Assembly (NCBI GenBank): GCA_963585895.1
Contig: CAUZXS010005844.1
Coordinates: 42,501-106,500, forward strand
Reading direction: 5' to 3'
Source: Sepioteuthis lessoniana
Taxonomy: Eukaryota > Mollusca > Cephalopoda > Myopsida > Loliginidae
DNA: 64,000 nt
The notes under the pieces are model-generated. The model searched no databases. It was given only the letters and a program-made list of their open reading frames with translations, and had not been told where the DNA came from. Position 1 is the first letter of the stretch, and the number at the start of each line of letters is the position of its first letter. This document shows positions 1-11,044 of the stretch, in pieces. A program made the translations under genes and the position numbers.

Positions 1-282
1 CCGAACTCAACTGAGTTATATAATCGTTCGACGCCCACTCGATCTTTGAAATCGAATGTTTAATCATCAAGTGGAAATAACTGTCATGCAGGTCAGAGGT
101 CACTCTCTTCCGGTGCATCACTCTGTAGTGGCACAGTGGGACCTTCACCATGTCCCATATTATCAGCCTTAATCCGCCCACGCGATCTCTTTCGATTACT
201 GGCCATTAGAATGTGTCACTTCCTTCCGGTGCATCACCTTGGAATAGCATTTTTGGGCTGGGTCGAAGGTCAAAATATTACA
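1..282 (-). mobile_element. LTR-1 copy, cut by the window edge
   Basis: The right end closes with ATATTACA and matches the ends of LTR-like elements at 40498-41060 and 52501-52963. Read on the minus strand it starts TGTAATATTTTGACC, then GACCCAGCC, as in those copies. It sits directly inside the 5' part of a mariner relic that resumes at 283. Only part of the element is in the window, so its target duplication cannot be checked. Confidence 0.6.
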
Positions 283-1129
283 TTTTACTGATAGTGCACA
301 CATGAAACTCTTGTCCCCTTCGAAGTAATCTCCCCCAGCTGCAATGCACTTGTATCGTTCCAACAACTTCTGTAAGGCCTCATCGAAGTCCTCTTGTGTG
401 AGTGTGTCAATGACCTTCATCACAGCCTCTTTCATCTCCTCAATTGTCTCATAACGACAGCCTCTGAGCTTAGGGAATAACCAAAAGTCACAGGGTAGCA
501 AGGTCTGGACTATAGGGAGGCTGAGCAACTGTCTTGATGCCCATCTTGCTCAAAAAGTCCGTGACAAGGATGGAGTTGTGGACTGGTGCATTATCCAGGC
601 GGAAATGCCACTGACCCGATTTGAAGAGTGCTAGCCTCTTACCTAGGAATCTCTTCCTGAACCCCCTTAAAACCACAACATAGTAACCCTAACCCTTTGG
701 CCAATCAACTCTGGTCTGTTGACTTTCTTACTCCTGCCACACCTCTCATCATCCCTCACAGACTCCCTGCCTTCCTTGAATCTCTTATGTCACACAAAAA
801 CTGATGCTCGACTCATGCAAGATGATCCAAAAGCATTGCATACGTTTCTGCGACATTTTTTCCAAGTTTTAAACAGAATTTTATTACATATCGTTCTTCA
901 AAATGTCTTCGCGTCCTGATTGCATTTTTTAAATTCACCAGCTGTGACAATCAGGCTTTAGTAGGGTGTAATCCAATTCCTGTTGTAGCTGTTCATCTGA
1001 ACCGGAAATCATAAAAATTGGTCAGTAATCTCATACGTTGTATAACAATAACATACTGAATTTTCAAGAGTCTACGACAATTTTAAATGCCTGTACAAAA
1101 AACTCTGGAAACTTATTGAATGCACCACG
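283..1129 (-). pseudogene. Mariner-type transposase relic
   Basis: Minus-strand translation shows the mariner catalytic core in pieces. LDNAPVH carries the second catalytic Asp and PCDFWLFPKL carries the third, 34 residues later, which is the DD34D signature. The C-terminal GGDYFEGD follows. The two halves lie in different frames around 488-528, so it is broken. The right end at about 1129 is a diverged copy of the inverted terminus seen at 22905. The left terminus is displaced by LTR-1. The family cuts and pastes DNA at TA targets; this copy cannot. Confidence 0.85.
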
Positions 1130-1560
1130 TACATAGCTTTACTTGGAATCATTTAACTGTGTACAAACGTATGAATAATGTTGAATAGAATTATTAGTTT
1201 TAAATAGCGATACTTGAAACTATTTAACGGTTTACTTAGATTGAATTATTGGTATTACATAGCAATACTTGGAACCATTTTACTGTATACAAATGAATGA
1301 ATATAATAATTAGTGTTAAATAGCAATACTTGTAACCACTTCACTATGGTGATTCTCACACGGTCCTATCGAATACGAATACTCTTTAAACAGATCTATT
1401 TGAACCATTGTTTATTAACGATTATTGTTTGTCACTTGCAACCATCCAACTATGTATAAATTATTTGTATTTGATGGTAATACTTGATGTCTTATTCCTT
1501 AAGACACCCTTAAGAAACAAGTAAATAAAAAATGTTTATATAAAAGTACAATAAATTCAA
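1130..1560 (+). repeat. D-type internal tandem array remnant
   Basis: Four or five diverged units of about 60 bp recur, each containing AATACTTGgaACCATTT, then a TGTATACAAA-like stretch, then GAATTATTAGTgTTAAATAG. The same unit is found at 14690-14900, 38580-38990 and 61555-62870, in D elements. Near 1360-1560 it passes into D'-like sequence (ACGGTCCTATCGAATACGAA). Confidence 0.55.
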
Positions 1561-1712
1561 GGCATAAATTAGCCCGAGAGGAATTGAGATGCCGTTAAAT
1601 CAATCAGTCTATTGTTTCAATTTAAAGTATCGAATCTTTGAGATGAGTTCTTTTTAAATATTATGCAACTATTTTTAAAGTAAAATATTTTTGCCTTACA
1701 TCCCTTTTTTGT

Positions 1713-1800
1713 GGGCGCCTCAGGTGGTGTAAATGTTAGCCAGCTATTACGAGTGAGTTCGAGTCTCAATAGGAGCCCATGCGTTCGGCCTTGTGTCACA
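1713..1800 (+). mobile_element. tRNA-like SINE head fragment
   Basis: GGGCGCCTCAGGTGGTGTAA followed about 40 bp later by GAGTTCGAGTCTC resembles the A and B boxes of a tRNA-derived RNA polymerase III promoter. The rest of the element is not recognisable. It could also be a diverged SINE-A head. Confidence 0.35.
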
Positions 1801-1869
1801 TTTGAGCAAAAAGCTTCGTAAATTACTACATCCTTTTTTTAATCTTATAAATCTACGACTCTACTTTAA

Positions 1870-2092
1870 AAGTATATGGGCGAAACGAGTAGAGTGTTCG
1901 CCAATCCCAGGTCGATTCATCCCAAAGACATCATGCCACCTTGCTTAGCACTCAGCATTTCAAAGTATGGATCAAGGGTAAAGTGTAGCAGTCCAGGGAA
2001 AGGAGTAGGGCCCTCCCCTACACCTCGTTGTAGTAGATATTGAAAAGGGAGCTTTCGGGTCATCCTAGACTAAGGTCGCCAACTTTACTTTA
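1870..2092 (+). mobile_element. SINE-C
   Basis: The head GTAGAGTGTTCGCCAAT is followed by the family body (AGCACTCAGCATTT, ATCAAGGGTAAAG, CCCTCCCCTACACCTCG) and the end GGTCGCCAACTTTACT. The B-box part of the head is shortened compared with other copies. Confidence 0.7.
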
Positions 2093-2135
2093 TTACTTAT
2101 ATATAATGCATGTGCGTGTATCTGTATATGTGCAT

Positions 2136-2137
<2 letters not shown>

Positions 2138-2204
<67 letters not shown>
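2138..2204. repeat. (TA)n microsatellite
   Basis: About 67 bp of uninterrupted TA, directly after the SINE-C end. Confidence 0.95.
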
Positions 2205-2207
<3 letters not shown>

Positions 2208-2214
2208 GTGTGTG

Positions 2215-2601
2215 CATGAATATTATGGAAAAGAAGAAAAGATTTTAAAGAATCATATGAAAAGAATAAATGAAGAAGAGACATAAGAAGAAGATATTTT
2301 TAAAAGTAAAACATGAGGAAGATAAAAGAAGAATGAAAAGAAGAAAATATCTTAAAGAATAATATAAAGAAGGCAAATGAGGGAAAAAGAAAAAAAGAAG
2401 AAAATTTTATAAAAATAATCTGAAAAAGGAAAAAGAAGAAAAGATTGTATGAGAATGATATAACAGATATAAAAGAAGAAAGAAAAAGAAAAAAGTTCAT
2501 AAACAATATGAAGAAAAAAAGAAAAAGGAAGAATTATAAAGAGTAATATGGAAGTGGTTAACGAAAAAAGAAGAGAAGAATAGTCTGTAAAAAATAAGAA
2601 G

Positions 2602-2634
<33 letters not shown>

Positions 2635-2640
2635 CAGAAA
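2215..2640. repeat. Purine-rich degenerate satellite, ending in poly-A
   Basis: Almost pure A/G on the plus strand with recurring GAAGAAAAGAAGAAAA and AATAATATGAA motifs. The style matches the 1.2-kb block at 9236-10480. Long minus-strand open frames rich in Phe, Leu and Ser here are composition artefacts. It closes with an A-run at about 2609-2634. Confidence 0.75.
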
Positions 2641-2659
2641 AGAAAGAAAAAATAAATAA

Positions 2660-3092
2660 GTACTAACAACATCATCGCCATTGAACTTTCGCTCTGTAAT
2701 AAGTTTTAGCACCATTTTTTGAGTCTTCGGTATGACTTGACCTGGGATTGAACCCCGCTCTTCTGGAGTAATGACAAACACACTGATCATAAGACCAATG
2801 AAGGTAAATAATGATAAATAGGTAATAACAACATCGTTGTCATTGGATTTTCGCTCTGTAATAAGTTTTGCACCATTTTCTGAGTCTTTGGTATGACACA
2901 ACCTGGGATTGAACCCCGGTCTTCCGGACCATTGGCGAACACTCTACTCATTAGACCAATGGAATCGTCACCATTGAACTTTCGCACGGTAACAATTTTT
3001 GTACCATTTTTTGAGTCTTTGGTATGACTCGACCTGGAATTGAACGCCGGCCTTCCGGACCATTGGCGAACACTCATTAGGCCAATGGCACA
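2660..3092 (-). repeat. Three tandem SINE-C heads
   Basis: The tRNA-like head is repeated three times at about 140-165 bp intervals. The diagnostic part is GGTATGACtcGACCTGGGAT, whose reverse complement contains the B-box GGTTCAATCCC. Each unit also carries ATTGAACTTTCGC upstream. None has the normal SINE-C body. Confidence 0.7.
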
Positions 3093-3371
3093 AAGAAAGG
3101 AAATACTCAGAAATAGATCACTATTTCTGATTGAAAGCTAAAATAAAACAAATAAGCGAATAATCCGATTTTAATGAAATTTTCGGTGTTCATTTATTCC
3201 TGAATGAATTTTCTGATGTATTAGTTATTTGATCAAATGAAAAAAACCTTCAGATTTTTTCAGAGCGTTATTTAATCAGCTGCGATATATGTTATAACAT
3301 GTAATTTCTGTATATGATAAAGAGACAAAAGACTGAAGGCGTGCGTGAAAAAAAGAAAAATGTTTAATTAC

Positions 3372-3599
3372 TTTGGTTTCTTTCTTTAATGGCGTATCAA
3401 CCTTCATGTGTTATTTAAAGCCAAAGCCATCCTTGTTGAAGGATGGAAGTGGTACTTTTAGCTCATAGCTAGGGGGATAAGTGGGTTTGATACCTTCCCC
3501 AATGGTATTAGTTCAAGAGTAAACATAATCGTGCGACTGGAGATCGAACTCGCTTACTTCGAGGCCGTAGTCCAGCCATTACGCCACAAAGACTCCCTC
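3372..3599 (-). mobile_element. SINE-A
   Basis: On the minus strand a tRNA-like head is followed by the core (CCCCCTAGCTATGAGCTAAA) and the tail hairpin GGCTTTAAATAAC...GGTTGATACGCC. Its B box is GAGTTCGATCTCC and its A box contains GGCGTAATGGC. This copy is moderately diverged. Confidence 0.8.
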
Positions 3600-3613
3600 T
3601 TTTAAATTGGGTT

Positions 3614-4320
3614 TGTGTTTGGTTTGGTTTTATGGCAGGTCAACCATTGCAGGCTATTTAATGCCAAATCCTTTTTATACACATGTATTAAATATATACA
3701 TGATTTGGTTTGGTTGGGTTTTATGGCATATCAACCATTGCAGGCTATTTAATGCCAATTTCTCTTTATACATATATATTAAATATATAGCATTTGGTTT
3801 GGTTGGCTTTTATGACATATCAACCATTGTTGGTTATTTAATGCCAAATCCTCTTTATACATATATATTAAATATTTATGATTGTTTGGTTGGGTTTTAG
3901 GGCATGTCAACCATTGCAGTCTATTTAACGCCAAATCCTCTTTATACATATATACTAAATATATATGATTTGGTTTGGTTGGCTTTTATGGCATATCAAC
4001 CATTGTAGGTTATTTAATGCCAAATCCTCTTTATACATATATATTAAATATATATGATTTGGTTTGGTTGGGTTTTATGGCATATCAACCATTGTAGGTT
4101 ATTTAATGCCAAATCTTCTTTTTACATATATACTAAATATATATGATTTGGTTTGGTTGGCTTTTATGACATATCAACCATTGTTGGTTATTTAATGCCA
4201 AATCCTCTTTATACATATATATTAAATATATCTGATTTGTTTTGGTTTGATGGCATATCAACCATTGCAGGCTATGTAATGCCAAATCCAGTTTATACAT
4301 ATATACTAGATATATCTAAT
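3614..4320 (-). repeat. Eight-fold tandem array of the D/SINE-A tail
   Basis: Eight units, spaced 83-91 bp apart, have CAACCATT at 3641, 3732, 3821, 3908, 3998, 4086, 4176 and 4259. Each carries the hairpin GGCATATCAACC...GGTTATTTAATGCC and an AT-rich spacer (ATACATATATATTAAATATA). The array forms the 3' end of the D element that continues to 4736. Confidence 0.85.
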
Positions 4321-4736
4321 TTGCGAACATAAGCCAACAAAGATGAATGATTCCAAGTATTGCTATGTATCTCTAACAATTCAATAAAACATCAGTCATT
4401 TGTTTACTCACAGTTAAAGGATCAAACAGATCTATTTCAAGCAATTCAATTTAACATTACTCATTTGTTTGCATACTGTTTGAATGTCAAAGAGTTCTAT
4501 TCGGCCCAAAGATTGGACATTATCAGGTGCTACCATTTCGGGCTAGATTGGATCTAGAATTTGGGAGCAATGGCAATGAAGGGGTACTCCATATTCCCCA
4601 AAGCTTCAAGACTGGCGCCTTACCATCCGATTGTCTAAAGTCATATATAGGACACACTCTGGAGGGGGCGCAAGAAGTCTCTTTCCAATTTGCAGAAATG
4701 CAGTCGGTGTATTCTACAGCCCCAGCCGAATAAGGA
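4320..4736 (-). mobile_element. D element, body and head
   Basis: Internal units (CAATTCAATTTAACATTA, GTTTGCATACTGTTTGAATG) lead into the head, which ends in CTACAGCCCCAGCC at the right. The hairpin bases are more diverged than in other copies. Short open frames on both strands here match nothing known. Confidence 0.7.
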
Positions 4737-5154
4737 AATGTTGGAAGAAAATCGCATCCCAAATGTGAATATCAAATTTAAAAAATATCTTGTGGGCTTT
4801 TAATGCTATGATTTAATTGAAAACATTTTCTTTTGAGTTTTAGGGAAATAATTCAGTATCGATATTTGTTTAGTTTAGAAGGTGGCATTAGATTTTGACC
4901 AACTGTTCACCAACCGCTGGCAAAATTTTAATATGTGATTAGATAAAGGATATCTTTACAAATTGAAAAATATGTTTTAAAGCAAGAAACTGTGTGCTGT
5001 TTTTTTTTTGTTTTCTGTTTTTCGTCTTTTATATTTTCATCTATTTTTTCAGGTATAAAAAATGTTGACTAAGTATGTAAACCTACAGTAACATTAACTT
5101 AACCAGTTTTGTCCCATCTATTCCGGTTGAATATTCAAGTAAATATGTAAGGAT
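4737..5154. other. No recognised feature
   Basis: AT-rich sequence with homopolymer T runs near 5000 and 5155. I see no repeat family or coding signal. Confidence 0.5.
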
Positions 5155-5345
5155 TTTTTTTTTATTTATACCATACATCTTAGTTGATGCTTCGGGATGG
5201 GTCGTCAGTGATGTTTCCTTTGGGATCATGGGGGGTTTCGGGTCTTTCAACATCAGACCCCCTCACCCAAATGACCCAGTTGGCATCGATCTAACTCCAA
5301 CTCCCATCCCGGCAGCCAACTTGCGCATCCACACAAGGAGAAAAC
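5155..5345 (-). mobile_element. Probable 3' end of a non-LTR retrotransposon
   Basis: Much more GC-rich than its surroundings. The minus strand reads through GATGCGCAAGTTGGCTGCC, GATGCCAACTGGGTCATTTG and CATCACTGACGACCCATC. From memory this resembles the untranslated 3' end of elements with the C-terminal domain seen at 6376-7455, on the same strand. It may be that element's own tail, pushed apart by about 1 kb of AT-rich DNA. That link is inference. Confidence 0.45.
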
Positions 5346-5499
5346 AAAAAAAAAATGACCACAGAAAAGTCTCTATATATAATTTTGCAACAGCCAATCA
5401 GAGCTAAGCTCTACTGATGACTTTAAAACTTTTCTTTAAAAATCGGGAGGCCACTTTACTCTGCTTTTTTTTTTGCTACAATGGGGTCGTTATTCGGTT

Positions 5500-6300
5500 A
5501 TTTGTTCATTCCGGTATGTATTCCTTCCTCCCCCCCTTTTTTTTTTAATTAATTTTTACTTAAAGAAAAAACTTAAAAACTTAAATAAAAAATAAATAAA
5601 TAAATAAAAAAAAAAAAAAAATAAAAACTGTACATAACTAAAGAATTGCGATTAAAACAACAAACTCGTATATAAAATGACATACGTTTAGTTTTAAAAC
5701 TTATCTCCATTAAACACTGTACATAAATATACAATTACGAACTAAATCAGACGCCGCGCATTACTATACGTTAAAACATCCTAATCGAACGGTTTACGAA
5801 TGAGAAAAGTCGAAGAAAAAAAAAAAAAAAAAAAAAACTTAATAAAAATAAAAAAATAAAAAATCTGTACATAAATATCAATTGCGATTAAAACAAGAAA
5901 CTCCTATATAAACTTGACATACGTTTACTTTTAAAAATTATTTTCATTAAAAACTTTACATAAATATACAATTACGAACTAAAAGAGACGCTGCGCACTA
6001 CTATACGTTGCAACTCATTGAAAGGTTTACGAATGAGAAAAGACGAAATAAAACAAAATAAAAAAAAAACAAAAAAAAACAAAAAAAAAACAACAACCGA
6101 GGAGTACGTTGAAATCTTCACAAAAACATTGTCGTTTAAAATGCTATATTTACAAAATGGCTAAAACGTCTAAGATATTAATCAATTAAATGAGCCGGTT
6201 TCAAATGAACGCTTCAAGCCTAATACAACCACACTCCTTCGCGCGCAAAAATAAATAGATAAAACTAAAAAATAACAGATAAAAACTAGATAAATCATAC
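5500..6300. repeat. AT-rich block with a 237-bp tandem duplication
   Basis: Two units start at about 5628 and 5865. Both hold ACATACGTTTA, TATACAATTACGAACTAAA, a GACGC.GCGCA motif and GGTTTACGAATGAGAAAAG, each closed by an A-rich run. No coding potential. Confidence 0.75.
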
Positions 6301-6375
6301 GTGTATATATCGTTTTAAATTAGACGATCTTTTTTTTTTTTTCCTTCCTTTTTTTTCCCCCCTTCTAATAATCAC

Positions 6376-7455
6376 CTATCTACAACCCCAACTATCCGCC
6401 CTTCTGATCCACAGCCAGTTTGTTGCTCTTTCAGCTGCAGTGGTAATATTTTTCAGGGCCTTACGTTTTCCCGCACCTGAAATGCCGATGCTTGACAACG
6501 CTTTACTCATCGACCTTGCGTTAAATCCACGACATCCCACTTCGACTGCCTGGCATATTGCCTGCCAACCATTCATTCGACATTGCTCTACTAGCGGCTC
6601 ATATTTGGCTATCTTTCTTTCGTGTGTGGACTCCATGTTTTCTTCCCATGGGACTGACAATTCCCACATTATCACCTTCTTTGTGGAATTTGAAAACATT
6701 ACTAAATCTGGTCGGAGCTTTGTCTCCACAATATGCGCAGGAAACTTCGTCTGCCTTTCCAGGTCCACCAACAATTGCCAATCTGGCGCCGATGACAACA
6801 TCGATACTTTATTTTTTGTCTGCGGCTGTTTCGAGCTTCCCGCTCTAACAAAAATAACCTTATGTCTTCCAGGACTGAATCTATTCGATTTTAATGCCTC
6901 AGATACCACTCCAGCCATAACTTTGAGGACCTGGTCATGTCGCCAGCGATAACGCCCTTCACTCAATGATCTTGGGCATCCAGATAGCAAATGCTGTAGC
7001 GATCCTTTACCCCCGCACAACTGACATGCTGGGGTATCATTTTTGCCCCATGTGTGAAGGTTTGATGGGCTAGGGAGAAGATCATAAACTGCCTGGATCT
7101 GGAATCTTAGCTGGCTTAAGTCGGCCTTCCACAAGTCCGACCAGGTAATTCGCCGCCGAACATAATTTTCCCATCTGGTCCAGGCACCCTGTTGAGACAG
7201 TCCTACCATCTTTGCCAGCCTAGTCTCCTCTATACCTTCTCTTACTTCTTTTTGCAAGAGCGCCCTTCTTTCTTTCCCTCTGGCGTTGTCTATCCTTGGA
7301 CTCGGATAATATCCCAGGCCTCTTGTCCCACTGGCCACAGTACCGACCATCGCCTTCTGCTGCAATCTCTCTTCCGCAACCTTCAGTTCCCTGACAGCGC
7401 TCCACTTCCTTCCTGTGCGGATTTCAATTCCTGCACCTGCTACCTTTAAATCTCT
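6376..7455 (-). mobile_element. 3' part of an RLE-type (R2-like) non-LTR retrotransposon ORF
   Basis: An open minus-strand frame of about 330 residues from the TTG at 7365 continues upstream in frame to about 7455, where AT-rich DNA begins; this is probably the 5' truncation point. Residues 114-130 form a CX2CX7HX4C zinc knuckle. WRHDQV follows at 141-146. Pro219-Asp220 lies 14 residues before Glu235, the spacing expected of the PD-(D/E)XK-like restriction-like endonuclease of R2-type elements, with KIAKY at 251-255. The reverse-transcriptase palm is missing, so it is dead on arrival. Stop at 6376-6378, then a short A/T-rich tail. The clade within RLE elements is not resolved. Confidence 0.8.
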
Positions 7456-7464
7456 GGAATCTCT

Positions 7465-8330
7465 ATAAAAAAAGCCAAAATTTCATTATAAAAAAGGACA
7501 TTTTTAAAAAAGATGAAAATTAATGTTTTAAGGACCATGAAATATTTGTAGATTATTACCTGAACACATGAAAAAGGTTATAATTATTATTATTTCAGTA
7601 TTATGATAAGAAGAAAGAACGACTTAAAAATGAACGACATTATTTTCATAAGAAATAACGACTTAAAAATTAAAAAGATGAAAAAGTCAATTATTAAGAA
7701 TTATTATTTCATTATTTTTATAATAAGAAATAATGGCTTAAAAATAATCCTTTCAATGAATTTTTTTAATAGTCAATTCAAAAACTATGTTAACATGCTT
7801 ATATACCTTTTTCGATATTAAATGTAAAAAAACCAAAACAAACAGCAAAAAACAACCAAAAAGCAAAAAACAAAAACAAAAACAAAAACAAAAAAAAATA
7901 ACAAAAGAAAAACAAAGGAAAAATTGCTGATACGATTTCCTTTACTTTAAAAAATGGACTTTGTGCGGTTGGTGTTTCATGCTAATAATTTTTTAGCGGA
8001 AAACTAAAGTGCATCTTAATATTTGTATTGTAAAATGACGAAGACATTTCTTATCGTTAATTTGGACCTACTACCTTGATAAAAATGCCATAGTAAGTGA
8101 TATGGTTATTGTAATTTACTAAGCTTTTGCTTAAATATTGCACAAAGCCGCATGAAGGGGGCAACCTATGAAATTAAACTCACTCCTGAACGTTTGCTAG
8201 TCTAGCTTGTCAACCATTACACCGCCTGAGCTGCCCATAAGTGATATAGTTAATAATGTGTAAGTAATATTTTCGCTTGAATCAGTTCATTGCTTTTTCT
8301 ATTCACTTAATTAACTAATAAAACTTTCAA
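7465..8330. other. AT-rich stretch, no gene seen
   Basis: Contains loose repeats of AAGAAATAAcGaCTTAAAAAT (about 7605-7750) and A/C-rich (CAAAAA)n at 7830-7920. At 8140-8225 the minus strand has GGCGGTGTAATGGTTGAC, a weak tRNA-A-box-like match without a convincing B box. Confidence 0.5.
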
Positions 8331-8795
8331 ATTGTATTTTGGTATTTTAAATTGGCGTCACCTTGTGTTGTATTTTGGTATTTTAAATTGGCGTCACCTT
8401 GTGTTGGTTTTTTGGTTTGTTTTTTTTTTATGGCATATCAACCATTTTAGGTTATTTAATGCCAAATCCATTTACATATATAAACAATTCTATTTCAAAC
8501 AATTCAGTTTAGCATAAGTACAGTTTTTCGTAAAAAATAGTTCTATTTCAAACAATTCAGTTTAATATAAGTACACTGTTTAGTTCTATTTGATCCATAG
8601 AGAGGACCCTATTAGAGTGGACCTGGGAGCAATGGGAATAAATAGGTATTCCGTATTACCCAAAGAGCCAGCATTACTGGAGCCTCATTATCTGATTGTT
8701 TAATGTCATATCCAGGACACTCGTTTGGGGAGGGGTATTACCCTTCTGCAGAGATGCAGTCGGTGTATTCTGCAGCCCCAGCCAACTGAGCCACC
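8330..8795 (-). mobile_element. D element
   Basis: Tail hairpin at about 8430-8465, one or two internal units (CAATTCAGTTTAGCATAAGT), then a head ending GCAGTCGGTGTATTCTGCAG. At the left end a 36-bp segment containing TATTTTGGTATTTTAAATTG is directly duplicated (about 8332-8404). Confidence 0.8.
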
Positions 8796-8800
8796 TTGAG

Positions 8801-9076
8801 TTGGTTTGGTTTGGTTTCTTTGTTTTTAATGGCATATAAACCTTTGTAGGTTTTTAATGGCATATCAACCTTTGTAGGTTATTTAATGCCAAAGCCATTC
8901 TCCTAGAAGAATAGTAGTGGTACTATTTAACCCATAGCTGGGAGGATATGGGGGTTCGTACCTTTCCCGAGGGTATTTGGCCGAAAGTGAACGTAATAAC
9001 GCGACTGGAGTCCGAACTCGCTTACTCCGATTCCGCAGTCCATCGCTTTAACCATTACACCACTTGGACACTCCCG
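8801..9076 (-). mobile_element. SINE-A with 11-bp target duplication
   Basis: Full head, core and tail on the minus strand. The target duplication CCTTGAGTTGG is at 8794-8804 and 9077-9087, which fixes both ends to within a few bases. The hairpin's first half is duplicated (ATGGCATATAAACC then ATGGCATATCAACC). Confidence 0.85.
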
Positions 9077-9235
9077 CCTTGAGTTGGGTAAGGTTGTCAA
9101 GTTTTGGTGAATTTAAATCTTGAACTGTTATTTTGTTTTTAATACTGAAAATTTTGATGCAACTGCCATCCAAACAAAATTAAAATGTAATCTTAAATAA
9201 TAACTATAATTATTTTTTAAATTCACTTTGACGGA

Positions 9236-10480
9236 AAAATAGAGCAAATTATTGTTAGTACTTAAATAAAAAGAATAACAAGAAAAAGTTGAAGGAAAAT
9301 ATTATAATGAATAATACAAAGTTTAAAAAGAAAGAGCGAAAAAGAAAAGATTGTAAAGAATAATGGGGAGAAGTTCTGAAAATAATTGAAAAGAAGAAAA
9401 AATTATAAACAATAATATAAAGAAGGTGAAAAAAGAAGAAAGAAAAGAAGAAAAGTTAGTTATTAGAAGAAGTTATGAAAAGAATGAAAACAAGAAGAAA
9501 AGAATGTAATAAAAAATATGAAAAAAGATAAAAGAAGTAAGAAAAGAAGAAAATTTTTAAAGAAAAATTTGAAGAAATGATGAGAAAAATGAAGAGAAGT
9601 AAAGGAAAATTTTATAGAGAAAAATAAGTAGGTAAATGAAGAAGAAAGAAAAGAAGAAAACTGTTGAACGAAAGTAAAAGAAGAAAGAAAAGAAGAAGAA
9701 AAGTTTGTAAAGAATTATACGAAAGTGAAAAATGAAAAAAGAAAAGAAGAAAAATGTTTTTAAGTATAATATGATCGAAAGGAAAAGAAGGGAAAAAAGA
9801 AAAGAAAAGAAGAGTCTATAAAGAATTATATGAAGATGAAAAATAAAGAGAAAAAGAAAACTGTTTTTAAGTATAATATGACCGAAAGTAAAAGAAGAAA
9901 AAAAGAAAGAAAAGAAGAACTTATAAAGAATTATACGAAGATGAAAAATGAAGAAAGAAAAGAAGAAAACGTTTTAAGTATAATGTGAATGAAATTAAAA
10001 GAAGAAGGAAAAGAAAAAGCAAAGTTTATAAAGAATTATACGAAGTTGATAAAAGAAGAAGAAAAGAAGAAAAATGTTTTAAAGTATAATATGAAAAAAA
10101 GTAAAAGAAGAAAGAAAAAGAAAATTTTATAAAGAATTAAACGAAGATGACAAAAAAAGAATGAAAAAAAAAATTGAATAAAAAGAATAATATGAGAAAG
10201 ATATAAAAAAGAAGAAAGAAGAAAAGATTGAAAAAATTGAGAAGAATTATATGATGACGGCAAATGAAGAAGAAAAAGGGAACTGTTCTTTTAAGTATAA
10301 TATGAAGAAGATAAAAGAATATTAAAAGAAAAAGCTTATAAAGGATAATGTGAAGAAGAAGAAGAAGAAGAAGAAGAAGAAGAAGAAGAAGAAATTATAA
10401 AGATCGATTTGAGGAAATTATTAGAAGAATGAAATGAAGAAGAAAGGATTAAGAAGAGTAACATGAATAATAATAATCCT
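9236..10480. repeat. Purine-rich satellite-like block
   Basis: About 1.2 kb of A/G-rich DNA. A recurring unit of roughly 100-120 bp contains AAAGAATTATACGAAGATGA, GAAAAGAAGAAAA and TTTTAAGTATAATATGA. It ends near a clean (GAA)n run at about 10355-10393. Open minus-strand frames here are low-complexity artefacts. Confidence 0.75.
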
Positions 10481-10489
10481 ATCCGAGAA

Positions 10490-10942
10490 AATAACACATA
10501 AACTCCTATGTGACTTTGACATACACACGGATCACCAAATGTCGGCCAGAACACCATACCTTATAATATTCAACATACAAAATAAAAGAGAATTTGCAAA
10601 ATTGTCGACTTTGCTGTCTCGGCCGACCACAGAATAAAACTGAAAGAATGTGAAAAGAAGGATAAGTACCTCGACCTTGCTAGAGAATTGAAAATGCTGT
10701 GGAACAAGAAAGTGACGATTATGCCAATTATGATTGGTGCTTTTGGCACAGTAACTAAAGGATTATTAAAAGGCCTGGAGGACGTGGAAGTTGGCGGACG
10801 AGTGGAGACCATCTAAACGACAGCATTATTGAAGATAGCCAGAATACTGCGAAGTGTCCTGGAGACTTGAGGAGAATTGCTGTCATTCAAACTCCAGTGA
10901 AAAACCATCAGCTGACGCTGATGTGAAAAACTCTAAAAGAGC

Positions 10943-10976
<34 letters not shown>

Positions 10977-10980
10977 CAAA
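10490..10980 (+). mobile_element. 3' end of a second non-LTR retrotransposon
   Basis: Plus-strand translation from about 10586 reads KRICKIVDFAVSADHRIK and then a KKDKYLDLARELKMLW segment, IGAFGTVTKGL and GRVETI with a stop at 10816. Similar coding continues past it (TTALLKIARILRSVLE). This is the C-terminal domain that follows the reverse transcriptase in RLE-type elements. The upstream part (10490-10585) is frameshifted and holds a stop. It ends in an (AAT)n run at about 10948-10976, a usual LINE 3' tail. Confidence 0.75.
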
Positions 10981-11044
10981 CAGTTTAGCTACACTTGGGG
11001 AAAACCGACTGGATTTAAGCCTTTTTTTGTGACAGCTGCATATG

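Noticed and set aside
3614-4320. CRISPR-like array
   Set aside because: Units are contiguous near-identical 88-bp repeats, not short repeats with unique spacers, and the genome is eukaryotic.
6440-6952. A 170-residue plus-strand frame
   Set aside because: Antisense shadow of the retrotransposon ORF, which has the zinc knuckle and endonuclease motifs on the minus strand.
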